This document shows positions 44,635 to 53,865 of a stretch of DNA of 64,000 nt, in pieces (the stretch's first letter is position 1; each line of letters begins with the position of its first letter). The position numbers and the translations under genes were made by a program. The notes beneath the pieces were generated by a model. The model ran no database searches. It saw only the letters and a program-made list of their open reading frames with translations, and was not told where the DNA came from. The DNA is from Fusibacter paucivorans (lineage in GTDB: Bacteria > Bacillota > Clostridia > Peptostreptococcales > Acidaminobacteraceae), in the NCBI RefSeq assembly GCF_018390735.1, contig NZ_JAHBCL010000026.1, forward strand, positions 1 through 64,000, written 5' to 3'.

Positions 44635-45951
44635 TTAGTTCACAATTGTCGTCATGTAGATTTTTGCCATCGCAACCACCGGATCAATTGGATTCGTCAC
44701 GACAACGCTGTCTTTAGCCTCTCCGGCTTCGACGACGAGATCATCGGATACAAAATTTTCAATGGCTTGAAGTCGTTGAAGCTCTTTGTTCATTGCAACG
44801 AGTTCTGACCAGAATGCGTTGCGACCCGATGCCGAGTTTTGGATTTTACCCAGATAGCGCTGTGCAAAGATCAATGCTGTATCATTTGCCACTTGATCGA
44901 GAATGCGAATCACTTGATTGGATGCAAAGTCACTCGATTTTTCACTGGTAAATGAAACAAACGTATTGATATCCGACAGGACTTTTACCATGTCATCAAC
45001 TCTGTGGAGCATGTATTTGCCCGCTGTAATACCTGCTGCCAACTGACTTTGCGTGTAAGCCACATCCGGTGCATACTCGCCGTCATAGGTTTTATTGGTG
45101 GTTGATTTGTTAATCGCCGCCGCAGCCTGTGCACCGCCAACCCAGTAAACCATGGCATGTGCCGCCGCATCTGCGTCAGTCACTGTGTTTTCAACACTGA
45201 TAACCCCTTCATGATCGGCATAACGTCTGTAGACGACGACTTGGAATTTAATACCGTTTTCATCGCGAAGTCGTTTCGCATATGCAATAAACAAATCTTC
45301 TGTAGTCGTATCTGCTGTCGGACAAATGAGAACATTGAAACCATAGGATTCAAATGCATCTAACGCCGCCTGATATTCTGTACCCGTTACACTGGCAAGG
45401 TTCGTGCCGCCAGTGAGTTCAACGCCTGTCGTCGCCGTCAAATCGCCTGTTCCCGAAAAATTGATAAAATCATTGGATACCAGACCGTCAATAGTTGAAA
45501 CCGTTTGGGTTTCAATATGTTTCGTTTCAAGATAGGTGGAAACATCCATTTTGAGTTCGTCATCTGCATTTGCTGCAACAACAATTTTCAAATCATTGCC
45601 CCGCGTACCGGCATACTTTGCCGTTGCAGTTAAGAGCCCAGCTGTCGCTGTTGCTTTATCCCCTGCATTGAGTCGATACACATAAACCTTTGACGCATTT
45701 CTAAAGATTTCTCTGAGATCCTTTAACCCCTCTGCATCATAGGCATAACCCAACATTTTAAGAGAATCCTTTTGAAATGACGTGCTGTCGAGTGTGATAA
45801 TGCCGTCTTCACCCCAGTCCAAGTTCATTGGTACAGCTGCAATACCGCGATCTGATAATGCCGCCGACGCATTTGCAGCACTGACGAAATTAATGTACGC
45901 CCCTGGCAATACTTTGTTTTGTGTTACAAAAGTGCCACCGCCTAATGCCAT
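44635..45951 (-). CDS. contractile tail sheath protein (XkdK-like)
   Basis: 438 aa. It starts LGGGTFVTQNKVLPGAYINFVSA, the usual sheath N-terminus with AALSDRGIAAVPM, and holds AWELLVAMNKELQRL-like ending segments (SELVAMNKELQRLQAI). The domain order is that of XkdK sheaths, which contract to drive the tube through the target envelope. RBS GGAGGTG. Its presence rules out a flexible F-type particle. Confidence 0.94.
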   Translation of the reverse strand: MALGGGTFVTQNKVLPGAYINFVSAANASAALSDRGIAAVPMNLDWGEDGIITLDSTSFQKDSLKMLGYAYDAEGLKDLREIFRNASKVYVYRLNAGDKATATAGLLTATAKYAGTRGNDLKIVVAANADDELKMDVSTYLETKHIETQTVSTIDGLVSNDFINFSGTGDLTATTGVELTGGTNLASVTGTEYQAALDAFESYGFNVLICPTADTTTEDLFIAYAKRLRDENGIKFQVVVYRRYADHEGVISVENTVTDADAAAHAMVYWVGGAQAAAAINKSTTNKTYDGEYAPDVAYTQSQLAAGITAGKYMLHRVDDMVKVLSDINTFVSFTSEKSSDFASNQVIRILDQVANDTALIFAQRYLGKIQNSASGRNAFWSELVAMNKELQRLQAIENFVSDDLVVEAGEAKDSVVVTNPIDPVVAMAKIYMTTIVN

Positions 45952-46232
45952 AAAACTTCACCTCCGCTTGTATTTGGCTGATCTGCTCAGCCGTGAAAGA
46001 AATTGTGTTTGTTGCCGACAGTTCGCTATGCTTCGCATGCAATTAATAGAAATAGCGAATGGCTTACACCCCTATGACGCCTGGTCAGTACCTGCGCAAT
46101 CTTTATGAGGTCTGCCACTTTATCACTGCTATCTTCGTTAATCTCGCATTGTCATCATCATTTTTCATATCGCTGTCAACAGCACTCTATTTGATAAGCA
46201 TTTATATTGGATGCTTTATCAAGCTGATTTAT
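45952..46232. other. 281-bp gap between tail terminator and sheath genes
   Basis: No full gene. A minus-strand frame (about 46152-46045) reads DKVADLIKIAQVLTRRHRGV and ends ACEA, looking protein-like but lacking a start and RBS. It could be the remains of a small gene. Confidence 0.35.
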
Positions 46233-46646
46233 TTAGGCCGTCGTCACTGTGACACTGCCCATGTAATCCTCTGGCATCGCTGCCGGTTCCTTGACCATAA
46301 ATTTATAGGTCGCTTTAAAATGCAGCACATCCGAATCAATGCTGTAGGTCATCGTTGGACTTTCGATAACAGTGCCTGCAACCTCAACCCGCTTAAGGTT
46401 TTCAAACAATGTCAACGCCACTTGGTACATTGCCGTCCGCGTGGACACATCACCGGGAAAATAAGCGACGTCGATAACCGTTTCAAACAAATAGCGTCCC
46501 GCGAGATGTTTCGTAAAAATAGGTGCGATTGGTTCAATAAAGAACGCCGGATCACTGCCCTGTACCAATTGTTCTGTACTGATCGGAATGGATGGGTATG
46601 CTTCACTGAGCTTCTCCGTAATGCCTGTTAAAACTTCATTGATCAT
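46233..46646 (-). CDS. tail terminator-like protein (DUF6838/XkdJ region)
   Basis: 137 aa. The opening MINEVLTGITEKLSEAYPSIPISTEQ and the central RRYLFETVIDVAYFP-type strand match small proteins that cap phage tails and precede sheath genes. RBS AAGGAGGTG. In a headless tail it would close the upper end of the tube. Confidence 0.78.
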   Translation of the reverse strand: MINEVLTGITEKLSEAYPSIPISTEQLVQGSDPAFFIEPIAPIFTKHLAGRYLFETVIDVAYFPGDVSTRTAMYQVALTLFENLKRVEVAGTVIESPTMTYSIDSDVLHFKATYKFMVKEPAAMPEDYMGSVTVTTA

Positions 46647-46650
46647 ATTA

Positions 46651-46962
46651 TCACCTCCTTCCGAGCGAACGCTTTATCGCGACTGGATTTGCGTGCGCTT
46701 GCTTCAGCTTTAATTTTTTCAGCTGCACTTTCAATTGTTCAATTTCATCTCGAACCATAAAAATTGAAACCGCCAGTTCTTCTATATCAATGGGCTGATA
46801 ACAACCATTCCCGTTTGGGTTCGCATAATCAATGCCCATGATGGCTGTTGGACGATAAGCATTGGCCAGTCTTTCAAGTTTTCGCTCTGCCAGAGCGAGC
46901 TTCATTTTGACATGTACAATGTCATCAGAAAGCTGTTTGCTTTCATCAGTAATCTTCAACAT
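46651..46962 (-). CDS. coiled-coil protein, first gene of the tail operon (late-regulator-like)
   Basis: 103 aa with two helical, heptad-rich parts (LALAERKLERLANAY and RDEIEQLKVQLKKLKLKQAHA) around a DYANPNGNGCYQPID loop. The shape recalls the N-terminal half of ArpU/DUF1492-type late transcription regulators, but no HTH is present. It sits first in the operon, 4 bp before the terminator gene. ATG 46962 follows GAGGTGG. Function not assigned. Confidence 0.55.
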   Translation of the reverse strand: MLKITDESKQLSDDIVHVKMKLALAERKLERLANAYRPTAIMGIDYANPNGNGCYQPIDIEELAVSIFMVRDEIEQLKVQLKKLKLKQAHANPVAIKRSLGRR

Positions 46963-47025
46963 ACACCACCTCACTTTCTTTTATTAGATCCATGCCGATA
47001 AGTTCAGATGACATGACAACCGCCG

Positions 47026-47043
47026 AGTTCCTTTGTAGGAACT
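47026..47043. promoter_or_regulatory. operator repeat O1, tail operon side
   Basis: AGTTCCTTTGTAGGAACT, an inverted repeat 64 bp upstream of the first tail gene. The same motif occurs at three places before the divergent repressor gene. Confidence 0.7.
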
Positions 47044-47076
47044 TTAAAGATAAAAAAATTTACCCTGCCTAATCAC

Positions 47077-47290
47077 TTGCAAACAGCATCTTTTCAAACC
47101 GCTCTAAAACCGCACATGTTGCTGCCAGCGGTATTAATCGCCCTGCCGATTATCATGAAAACACTGTCTTTTCAATCATTCCCAATAGCATCACCAAAAT
47201 GCATCACGGACAATCAATCCGGCAAGCAGTCTTTTTTAATCAATCAGTATCGCAATGCCATTCGATATGCCGAAAATTTGATATCGCTTA
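47077..47290. other. control region interior, no gene recognised
   Basis: Part of the 465-bp gap between divergent units. A 96-aa plus frame is open here but has no RBS and no protein features. Promoters could not be placed with confidence. Confidence 0.4.
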
Positions 47291-47308
47291 AGTTCCTTTA
47301 TCGGAACC
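47291..47308. promoter_or_regulatory. operator repeat O2
   Basis: AGTTCCTTTATCGGAACC, inverted repeat with the same GTTCC-N6/7-GGAAC plan as O1. Confidence 0.68.
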
Positions 47309-47331
47309 GCACCCTTATCATAACCCCTTCT

Positions 47332-47349
47332 TGTTCCTTTGTCAATAAC
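47332..47349. promoter_or_regulatory. operator repeat O3, half site
   Basis: TGTTCCTTTGTCAATAAC keeps the left arm and spacer of the motif but loses the right arm. Confidence 0.5.
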
Positions 47350-47372
47350 AAATTTCAATTTCTTTAAAAAAA

Positions 47373-47403
47373 TATTCCTTTTTCGGCAACTTTCAGTTAT
47401 AAT
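47373..47403 (+). promoter_or_regulatory. operator O4 and repressor promoter
   Basis: TATTCCTTTTTCGGCAAC (47373-47390) overlaps the -35 position of a promoter whose -10 is TATAAT (47398-47403). A repressor bound here would shut off its own gene. Confidence 0.6.
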
Positions 47404-47427
47404 GTTTATGTGAGGAGGTCTTAAACC

Positions 47428-47781
47428 ATGAATACGGCGAAACTATTAAGGCAATTGAGAAAAGAAAAAGAAATCACAATGGACGAGATGGTCATTGATT
47501 TAAAACGTTACGGCGTATCGCCGTCAAAATCAATGATTTCAAGATGGGAATCCGGCAAAGCCGAACCCTCTATGGAATATGCGCGCATTTTAGCACAATA
47601 TTACGGCGTTTCACTGGATTACCTGCTTGGACTCAGTGCTGAGCGATCGTCTGTTTCTGCAACAACGTCACCACCGACAACAATTGCTGCCCATGCCGTT
47701 GACGACCTCACACCAGAAGAACAGCAAGAAGTGATGAATTTTATCCAATACGTCAAATCAAAACGGAGACCGAATGATTAA
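47428..47781 (+). CDS. XRE-family repressor of the tailocin locus
   Basis: 117 aa. N-terminal HTH of the Cro/CI type (LLRQLRKEKEITMDEM...SKSMISRWESGKAEPSMEYARILAQYYGVSLDYLLGL). The C-terminus is short (DLTPEEQQEVMNFIQYVKS), with no LexA-like self-cleavage domain, so relief must come from another protein. It overlaps by 8 bp the ImmA-like gene, the classic repressor/antirepressor-protease pair. RBS GAGGAGG. Confidence 0.9.
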   Translation: MNTAKLLRQLRKEKEITMDEMVIDLKRYGVSPSKSMISRWESGKAEPSMEYARILAQYYGVSLDYLLGLSAERSSVSATTSPPTTIAAHAVDDLTPEEQQEVMNFIQYVKSKRRPND

Positions 47782-48229
47782 TAAATTGACAGATTATGCA
47801 CACAGCAAGGGCATTGACATCGTAGATGCAGATATGCCGACAGACAAAGTAAAAGGCCTATACGCCGATGACCTGATTATCATCAGCAAGGATTTAACCG
47901 AAAGTGAATATACTGAAATTCTTGCCGAAGAAGTCGGTCACTATGAAACCAGTCACGGCAATCTGCTCGATCCCAATGATGTCAATGCCGAAAAACAAGA
48001 ATTGAGAGCAAGACAGTGGGCTTATGAAAGACTCGTACCACTTGAAAAGATTATTGCTGCCTACGAAGCACATGTTTCCGGTCAAGAAGAACTCGCTGCA
48101 TTTCTAAATGTCTCAGAACCATTTTTAGAGGCAGCCATTGCACGTTATCACGAGAAGCACGGCACATATGTACGCTTACAGTCATACATAATTTATTTTG
48201 AGCCTTTGGGTGTTATGAAAATACTCTGA
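47774..48229 (+). CDS. ImmA/IrrE-type metalloprotease-like protein
   Basis: 151 aa. ILAEEVGHYETS carries the EExGHY form of the ImmA/IrrE metal motif (usual HExxH, with first His replaced by Glu in many phage members), and RARQWAYERLVPLEKI is the conserved second segment. Family members cleave the partner repressor after DNA damage, as in ICEBs1. Translation is coupled to the repressor. Confidence 0.83.
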   Translation: MINKLTDYAHSKGIDIVDADMPTDKVKGLYADDLIIISKDLTESEYTEILAEEVGHYETSHGNLLDPNDVNAEKQELRARQWAYERLVPLEKIIAAYEAHVSGQEELAAFLNVSEPFLEAAIARYHEKHGTYVRLQSYIIYFEPLGVMKIL

Positions 48230-48252
48230 TCCGCAACACTCTTTTCAATTCA

Positions 48253-48310
48253 AAAATGCACGGCATATGATGATTATTTGAAATATAGGTCATCACATAC
48301 CGTGCATTTA
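48253..48310. terminator. bidirectional terminator at the right end of the tailocin locus
   Basis: AATGCACGG/CCGTGCATT outer stem continuing into ATGATGA/TCATCAC-type pairs, with T-rich tail. It divides the immA-like gene from the convergent glycosylase gene. A direct repeat CTGTTCGTTATCTTTT follows at about 48319-48352. Confidence 0.65.
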
Positions 48311-48366
48311 TCATTTTATCTGTTCGTTATCTTTTTCTGTTCGTTATCTTTTAAAGAAAGTGCTTC

Positions 48367-48981
48367 CTATTTAACAGATACATTCGCATTGCCGTCAATG
48401 TAAAATCGCCACAGATAATCGCGCGCCTCTTCGGCATAATCAATACCAATGCGCTTTGCCGAGGCAATTGAGAACGGATCACTAATGTCAGAATCAACAA
48501 TATACAAGGTATCACCACACAAATCCATGCCATTTTGACGCCTGTCGATTCCAAGTGCACGACATAGCTTTCCCGGACCGTTCACCATGTTTTTCTTCTG
48601 CTGACTTGTTAAATTTTCATATTTTTTCCCATAGCGGTTTTGCGCCATTTGCTCAATGCCTTCAATGGGCTCAATGCCTCTAATAAGTACTGCCTGTGGA
48701 TTATCACGTGCTTCTGTCACCACATTGAGGCAAAAATGGATCCCATAAATCATATAAACATAGGCGTGTCCTGGCTCGCCATACATGACTTCAACCCTTT
48801 TCGTTCTCCTACCACCATAAGAATGTGCCGCTTTATCTGTTATGCCCATATAGGCCTCTGTTTCGACTATTTTTGCCTTATAAAGACCCTGTGCATCCTT
48901 AAATACAATCATTTTTCCCAATAGTTCCTTTGCAACAGTGACAGCATCTCTATTGTAAAATACTTTGTCAATCTTTCTCAT
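48367..48981 (-). CDS. 3-methyladenine DNA glycosylase (AAG/MPG family)
   Basis: 204 aa base-excision repair enzyme. AKIVETEAYMGITDKAAHSYGGRRTKR holds the catalytic Glu, and YVYMIYGIHFCLNVVTE and VLIRGIEPIEG complete the family marks. ATG 48981 is used; the frame continues to a TTG at 48996 that overlaps the RBS. Removes alkylated purines from DNA. Confidence 0.93.
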   Translation of the reverse strand: MRKIDKVFYNRDAVTVAKELLGKMIVFKDAQGLYKAKIVETEAYMGITDKAAHSYGGRRTKRVEVMYGEPGHAYVYMIYGIHFCLNVVTEARDNPQAVLIRGIEPIEGIEQMAQNRYGKKYENLTSQQKKNMVNGPGKLCRALGIDRRQNGMDLCGDTLYIVDSDISDPFSIASAKRIGIDYAEEARDYLWRFYIDGNANVSVK

Positions 48982-49263
48982 AACGCTCTCTTTCAATCTT
49001 TTATACTCTCTTCCTTCGTTTTATGCCCTTTTCCTATGGTCAAAATATTAATTTGGCCTGCCTTTTCACCGCTCAAGCTTTTAAAACGCTTTTCGATCAC
49101 AGTGCTGCCCCGGCTATTGTCGTTCACTTGAAAATCCGACTGGATAGGCGTATAATACTTGGCGTAACATCGCGTTCGACTTTGCATGTACGATCATGCA
49201 TTTTTTGAAGTTAAATCGTCCCTCTCGACATCTAGTACAATAACATATAGGCAGGTGATTTTT

Positions 49264-50109
49264 TTGACACAACTCATTATTGACAGCACTTGCGATGTGA
49301 ATCCAATCTATATTGCAGAACACCATATTGAAATGCTGCCACTCTCCATAACACTGGGGGAAGACTCCTACGACGATAAAATCGATATCACACCCGAAGC
49401 TGTTTACGACGCCATGCGCAACGGCATCTATCCTAAAACGGCTCAGCCAACCCCTTATAAAATGCTTTCCATCTTTGAAACGTGCTGCAAGAAACAGCAG
49501 GACTTTATCTATCTGTCATTTTCCAGCGCACTTTCCGGTACATGCCAAACCGCCTCTTTGGTCATTGAAGCACTAAAAGAAAAATATCCGAATGTTAAGA
49601 TGACATGTATTGACAGCAAATCGGGCTCTGCCGCTACCGCGCTAATCCTCGAATCACTCGTAAAGCTAAATCCCAAAACATCATTTGAAGTACTTATTCA
49701 AGAAGCTCAAAGCAGCATCTCAAAAATACAGCATATCTTTACCATTAATGATATCTCATGGCTCGTCAAGGGCGGCCGCATTAATCGTTTTGAAGGCACC
49801 ATCGGGCAAATTCTAAAGATCAAACCCATTTTAAACGTTCGCGAGGGATTTATCGAAATGGTCGGTAAAGAACGCGGTCGAAAACGCGCCTATGCGAAGT
49901 TATTAAGTATGATGACTGAACGTATCGAAAACACGGCTTCGCCTCGCATTGGCATTACACATGCCGATAGCCTTAACGATGCATTGCTCATTGAATCGAT
50001 GATCAAAGAACGTTTCCGCACCGCAGAATTAACAATCAGTTCAATTGGCAGCACATTAGCCAGCCATCTGGGAATCGGCGGAATCGGTCTCTTTTTCTTT
50101 AGCGATTAA
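49264..50109 (+). CDS. DegV family fatty-acid-binding protein
   Basis: 281 aa. IIDSTCDVNPIYIAEHHIEMLPLSI at the start and SGTCQTASLVI near residue 82 are typical of DegV proteins, which bind fatty acids for the FakA kinase. TTG at 49264 with AGGTGAT upstream gives the expected length; an upstream in-frame ATG at 49186 adds residues unlike the family. Alone in its unit. Confidence 0.9.
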   Translation: MTQLIIDSTCDVNPIYIAEHHIEMLPLSITLGEDSYDDKIDITPEAVYDAMRNGIYPKTAQPTPYKMLSIFETCCKKQQDFIYLSFSSALSGTCQTASLVIEALKEKYPNVKMTCIDSKSGSAATALILESLVKLNPKTSFEVLIQEAQSSISKIQHIFTINDISWLVKGGRINRFEGTIGQILKIKPILNVREGFIEMVGKERGRKRAYAKLLSMMTERIENTASPRIGITHADSLNDALLIESMIKERFRTAELTISSIGSTLASHLGIGGIGLFFFSD

Positions 50110-50190
50110 TCAACCGCAACGACTGTTGCGATAAAATGATTATGCAGTGGTGCTACCGTGAGGCAATAAGTTCCCATTGGTGTTAATCAG

Positions 50191-50240
50191 TATTTATTGA
50201 TGTTTATTGGTGTTTATTGGTGTTTATTGGTGTTTATTGG
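50191..50240. repeat. 10-bp tandem repeat reaching into recQ stop codon
   Basis: Four perfect TGTTTATTGG units (50201-50240) with one changed unit before (50191-50200). The last one includes the recQ stop codon, so unit number can change the noncoding tail but not the protein. Confidence 0.9.
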
Positions 50241-52042
50241 TGAGCTTTAATCACATCGATCATCCGCTCACCATAAGTTTCAAATTTCTTTTCACCGATG
50301 CCCTTAATGGTCAAAAAATCATCTTTTGTTAACGGCTGCTCATCTGCAAGTGCTTCCAGTACAGCATTGGAACAAATAATGTAAAGCGGCACACCCTTTT
50401 CCTCTGCCAGTGTTTTGCGAAGTGCGATCAATGCTTCATAGAGTACTGGCGAATCGCCTTCATAACCGCTCTTTTTGCGTGTCTTCTTACTGCCGGTTTT
50501 CTCAATTTTTGCACGTTCAAATTGTTTCGACGGCTTCATTAATACACGTTGCTTTCCTTTTAGAACGCGCTGTGACATCGCGTTGAGTTTTAAAATAGGA
50601 TACGTATCTGCCGTCATGGTAAGATATCCCTCAGCGATGCAAAACATTGCCAATTCCTTTATTTCAGCAACCGATCGATCCTGCATAATACCATAGGTAG
50701 ACACTTCATCTAAATGCCAGTCCATAATGCGCTGCGACTTGGATCCTCTTAAAACGTCAATGACAACATTGAGTCCAAACCGCTGCCCCACTCGGTAAAC
50801 ACAAGAGAGTATTTTTTGAGCTTCCACAGTGTAGTCAACAGCAGCTGTCAAGTCCGTGCAGTTCCCGCAATATCCACAAGTCTCTTCCGTAACCGTTTCA
50901 CCAAAGTAGCGCATCATTTCTGCATTGAGGCAAGCACTCGTATGGCAGTAACGAACAAGGGCTTGAAGATTTTCCAGCATGATCTGGTGCCTTTCGGTAT
51001 CTGATGTACTTTGGTGAATGAGCAGTTTTTGCTTAACGATATCCGAAGCATCGTAAAGCAGCAGGCACGTGCTTTCAAGTCCATCGCGGCCGGCACGTCC
51101 TGCCTCCTGATAGTATGCTTCCATATTCTTTGGCATATTGTAATGAATGACAAAACGCACATCGGGTTTATCAATGCCCATGCCAAAAGCATTGGTTGCC
51201 ACGACAATAGATACTTTGTCCTGCATAAAATCATCCTGTGTCTGATTGCGTGCTTCGGCGGACATCCCCGCATGATATGCCAAGGCATTAAAACCATCTT
51301 TTCGCAGTTTATCTGTTAGTGATTCGACTGTTTTTCGCGTCGCGGCATAAACGATTCCAGTATGTGTTTCAGGCGATTTCGCTAACCAGTTTTTTAAATA
51401 ATTGTATTTGTGAACAGGCTTTACAACATCATAGAAAAGATTTTCCCGTTTAATGCCATTAATATGGACATAGGGGTCTTGTAGTTTTAAAAGCAAAAGA
51501 ATATCTTCTCGCACTGCTTTAGTCGCAGTCGCCGTAAGCGCCACGACAACAGGGCGCTTTGGCAGTGTTTCTATCCATCCAGAAATCGCCCGATAACTGG
51601 GCCTAAAATCATGTCCCCACTGACTGATGCAATGCGCTTCATCCACAGCAATCATGTCAATGGTCAGCTTCTGACAGAGTCTATTAAAATAAGGGGTCGA
51701 CAGGGCTTCCGGTGCCGCATAGAGCAGTTTATACCGACCGTTTTCCAGTTCATAGATACGCTCATTCAGCGCTGATTGGCTTAATGTACTATTGAGGAAT
51801 GTCGCAGCGATACCATTTTGAATCAGATTTTCCACCTGATCTTTCATCAGGGCTATAAGTGGTGATATAACGATGGTCATGCCTTCCTTCTGAAGCGCCG
51901 GGATCTGGTAGCAAAGCGATTTGCCACCGCCGGTCGGCATAATAATCAATGCGTCACGACCACCGATCACCTGCTCAATAATACTTGCCTGTCCCTCTCT
52001 AAATGTCTCATATCCAAAGTATCGTTTTAACAGTGTTTCCAT
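50234..52042 (-). CDS. recQ: RecQ family ATP-dependent DNA helicase
   Basis: 602 aa 3'-5' helicase. Motif 0/[16 protein letters not shown] and [15 protein letters not shown]; motif II DEAH ([19 protein letters not shown]); motif [12 protein letters not shown]. The RecQ zinc site is CGYCGNC with CHTSAC upstream, followed by a winged helix and an HRDC domain (about residues 530-600). Start ATG 52042 has AAAGGAG; an in-frame start at 52081 is less likely. Works in recombination and fork repair. Confidence 0.95.
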   Translation of the reverse strand: METLLKRYFGYETFREGQASIIEQVIGGRDALIIMPTGGGKSLCYQIPALQKEGMTIVISPLIALMKDQVENLIQNGIAATFLNSTLSQSALNERIYELENGRYKLLYAAPEALSTPYFNRLCQKLTIDMIAVDEAHCISQWGHDFRPSYRAISGWIETLPKRPVVVALTATATKAVREDILLLLKLQDPYVHINGIKRENLFYDVVKPVHKYNYLKNWLAKSPETHTGIVYAATRKTVESLTDKLRKDGFNALAYHAGMSAEARNQTQDDFMQDKVSIVVATNAFGMGIDKPDVRFVIHYNMPKNMEAYYQEAGRAGRDGLESTCLLLYDASDIVKQKLLIHQSTSDTERHQIMLENLQALVRYCHTSACLNAEMMRYFGETVTEETCGYCGNCTDLTAAVDYTVEAQKILSCVYRVGQRFGLNVVIDVLRGSKSQRIMDWHLDEVSTYGIMQDRSVAEIKELAMFCIAEGYLTMTADTYPILKLNAMSQRVLKGKQRVLMKPSKQFERAKIEKTGSKKTRKKSGYEGDSPVLYEALIALRKTLAEEKGVPLYIICSNAVLEALADEQPLTKDDFLTIKGIGEKKFETYGERMIDVIKAHQ

Positions 52043-52205
52043 GTCAGCTCCTTTTAATATGATGTCACATGCGTCTATCACTTTATAAATGTGTCATGTA
52101 TGTGTTGATAAATGTCATCGAACCCTTGCGCGTTCATCGTGTTGTCTTCACCAATGTACCGTTTTGAAAAGTCAAACTATCTGCTGCAAGCTATCTGTAA
52201 TGCTA

Positions 52206-52264
52206 TGTAAAAAAACTGTGCCCAATCAACGTATATGAACGTATATGATTGAGCCCAGTTTCAT
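52206..52264 (-). terminator. terminator of the amino-acid ABC operon
   Basis: AAACTGGGCTCAATCA/TGATTGGGCACAGTTT stem on the minus strand followed by TTTTTTA. Confidence 0.75.
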
Positions 52265-52340
52265 TCTATCGACCGATCTGTTATGTTTCAAGTCCAAAAC
52301 ACAACTTTTAACCAAAATTCAAAAATCAGTGAACTTTCCG

Positions 52341-53087
52341 TTATAACACTTTTGAAAGAAAATCTTTCAGCCTTGGATCTACAGGCTGATCAAAAAGTGC
52401 TTTAGGCGTATTCTCTTCTAAAATGGCACCATCCGCCATAAAGACGGCGCGCGTTGCCACCTCTTTGGCAAATCCCATTTCATGCGTCACGATGACCATG
52501 GTCATCCCCTCTTTAGCAAGGTCTTTAATCAGCGAAAGGACTTCGCCGACCATTTCAGGATCCAGCGCCGACGTCGGCTCATCAAAGAGCATGACCTCAG
52601 GGTTCATCGCCAGTGAGCGCACAATGGCAATGCGCTGTTTTTGTCCACCCGAAAGCATCGAAGGGTATTCATTGGCTTTATCAGAAAGACCAATGCGCTC
52701 TAGCAGGGCATACGCCGTTTTATTTGCTTCAGCCTGCGTTTTGATTTTGAGTTTTGTCGGCACCAGTGTGATATTCTGCAAAACCGTCATATGCGGAAAG
52801 AGGTTGAAGTGCTGAAATACCATGCCCATACGGCGACGATGTAAATCAATGTTGACTTTTTTGTCTGCCAAATTGACACCTTCAAAGAAAATATCGCCTT
52901 TCGTCGGCGCCTCAAGCATATTTAAACTGCGTAACAGCGTCGATTTACCCGAACCGGAAGGCCCGATAATCACAACGACCTCACCACGGTAAATATCGAT
53001 ATTACAGTTATTGAGGGCAACCACTTCACCTTTATTGTACGTCTTTGATAATTGTTTTACCGAAATGAGTTTATCGCTTGTCGCCAC
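52341..53087 (-). CDS. polar amino acid ABC transporter ATPase (GlnQ-like)
   Basis: 248 aa. Walker [10 protein letters not shown], signature LSGGQKQR, Walker [14 protein letters not shown] and [14 protein letters not shown] are those of the PAAT ATPases for glutamine, arginine or cystine. GTG start at 53087 overlaps the permease gene by 17 bp. Last gene of a three-gene importer operon. Confidence 0.93.
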   Translation of the reverse strand: MATSDKLISVKQLSKTYNKGEVVALNNCNIDIYRGEVVVIIGPSGSGKSTLLRSLNMLEAPTKGDIFFEGVNLADKKVNIDLHRRRMGMVFQHFNLFPHMTVLQNITLVPTKLKIKTQAEANKTAYALLERIGLSDKANEYPSMLSGGQKQRIAIVRSLAMNPEVMLFDEPTSALDPEMVGEVLSLIKDLAKEGMTMVIVTHEMGFAKEVATRAVFMADGAILEENTPKALFDQPVDPRLKDFLSKVL

Positions 53088-53775
53088 GTCTCATTCTCCT
53101 CTCTATCGCATCAATTGCCTTGCTTGCAGGATAATTGATGGTGAAATACACGAGTGCCGCAAGGACATAAGGGCCAATGGTAATATAGGTCGTTGCGGAA
53201 ACGGTCTTTGCCGCCCACATCAGCTCCATCATGCCCAAAGTGGATAGAATGGATGATTCTTTGACCATAGTGATTACCTCATTGGCAAGCGCCGGCAGAA
53301 TATTTTTAATCGCCTGAGGCAATACGACATATCGCATAGAAGCTGATGCCGGAAGCCCGAGACTCCTTGCCGCTTCATTCTGTCCAGAGTCCACTGCGAG
53401 AATGCCCGCTCTAAAAATTTCTGCAACATAGGCAGCACTGTTGAGTGCCAATGCAACAACCCCCGGAATAAACATGGCGAGATTGATAAAACCAAATAAA
53501 TGATACGACGGTATTTTCACCAAATTAAAAAGGCCATAATAAACAAGTGCCAATTGAACGAGCAGCGGCGTCGATCTAAAAATGGCAATGTATATGCCGG
53601 AAATACTTCTAATAACCCGTGATTTGCTTAGTCGCATCAATGCCAGCAGCAGTGCCGGAATGACGGCGATTAAAACAGATACAATGGAAATTAAGAGTGT
53701 GTATTCAACACCTTTAATGAAAAAAGACGTATATTTAGGTAAAAAAGATAAGTTAAAAAAACTCGTCGGAGACAT
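53071..53775 (-). CDS. polar amino acid ABC transporter permease (HisM/GlnP-like)
   Basis: 234 aa with five membrane helices. The EAA loop is [27 protein letters not shown] at 53775 with GGAAAGG is chosen, as the longer form to 53802 lacks a site. Works as a homodimer with the ATPase. Confidence 0.92.
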   Translation of the reverse strand: MSPTSFFNLSFLPKYTSFFIKGVEYTLLISIVSVLIAVIPALLLALMRLSKSRVIRSISGIYIAIFRSTPLLVQLALVYYGLFNLVKIPSYHLFGFINLAMFIPGVVALALNSAAYVAEIFRAGILAVDSGQNEAARSLGLPASASMRYVVLPQAIKNILPALANEVITMVKESSILSTLGMMELMWAAKTVSATTYITIGPYVLAALVYFTINYPASKAIDAIERRMRRGDKR

Positions 53776-53810
53776 AATAATCCTTTCCAAGCATTCGATC
53801 ATTGTTGTAA

Positions 53811-53840
53811 ACGCATGAACGTCATTCGGCGTTCATGCGT
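53811..53840 (-). promoter_or_regulatory. perfect 11-bp hairpin between binding-protein and permease genes
   Basis: ACGCATGAACG/CGTTCATGCGT with an 8-nt loop and no T-run. Such hairpins after binding-protein genes can protect the upstream mRNA and give high binding protein relative to permease. Confidence 0.65.
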
Positions 53841-53865
53841 CATACACAATACTTCATTCATTTTA

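Noticed and set aside
46059-46631. 190-aa plus-strand frame opposite the tail terminator gene
   Set aside because: It is antisense to a clear tail gene, has no RBS, and most of it mirrors the coding strand.
47077-47367. 96-aa plus-strand frame in the tailocin control region
   Set aside because: No RBS, overlaps two operator repeats, no recognisable fold pattern.
29968-48229. Complete or defective prophage
   Set aside because: No integrase, replication, terminase, portal or capsid trace is present; all tail genes look intact, which fits a maintained tailocin better than decay.
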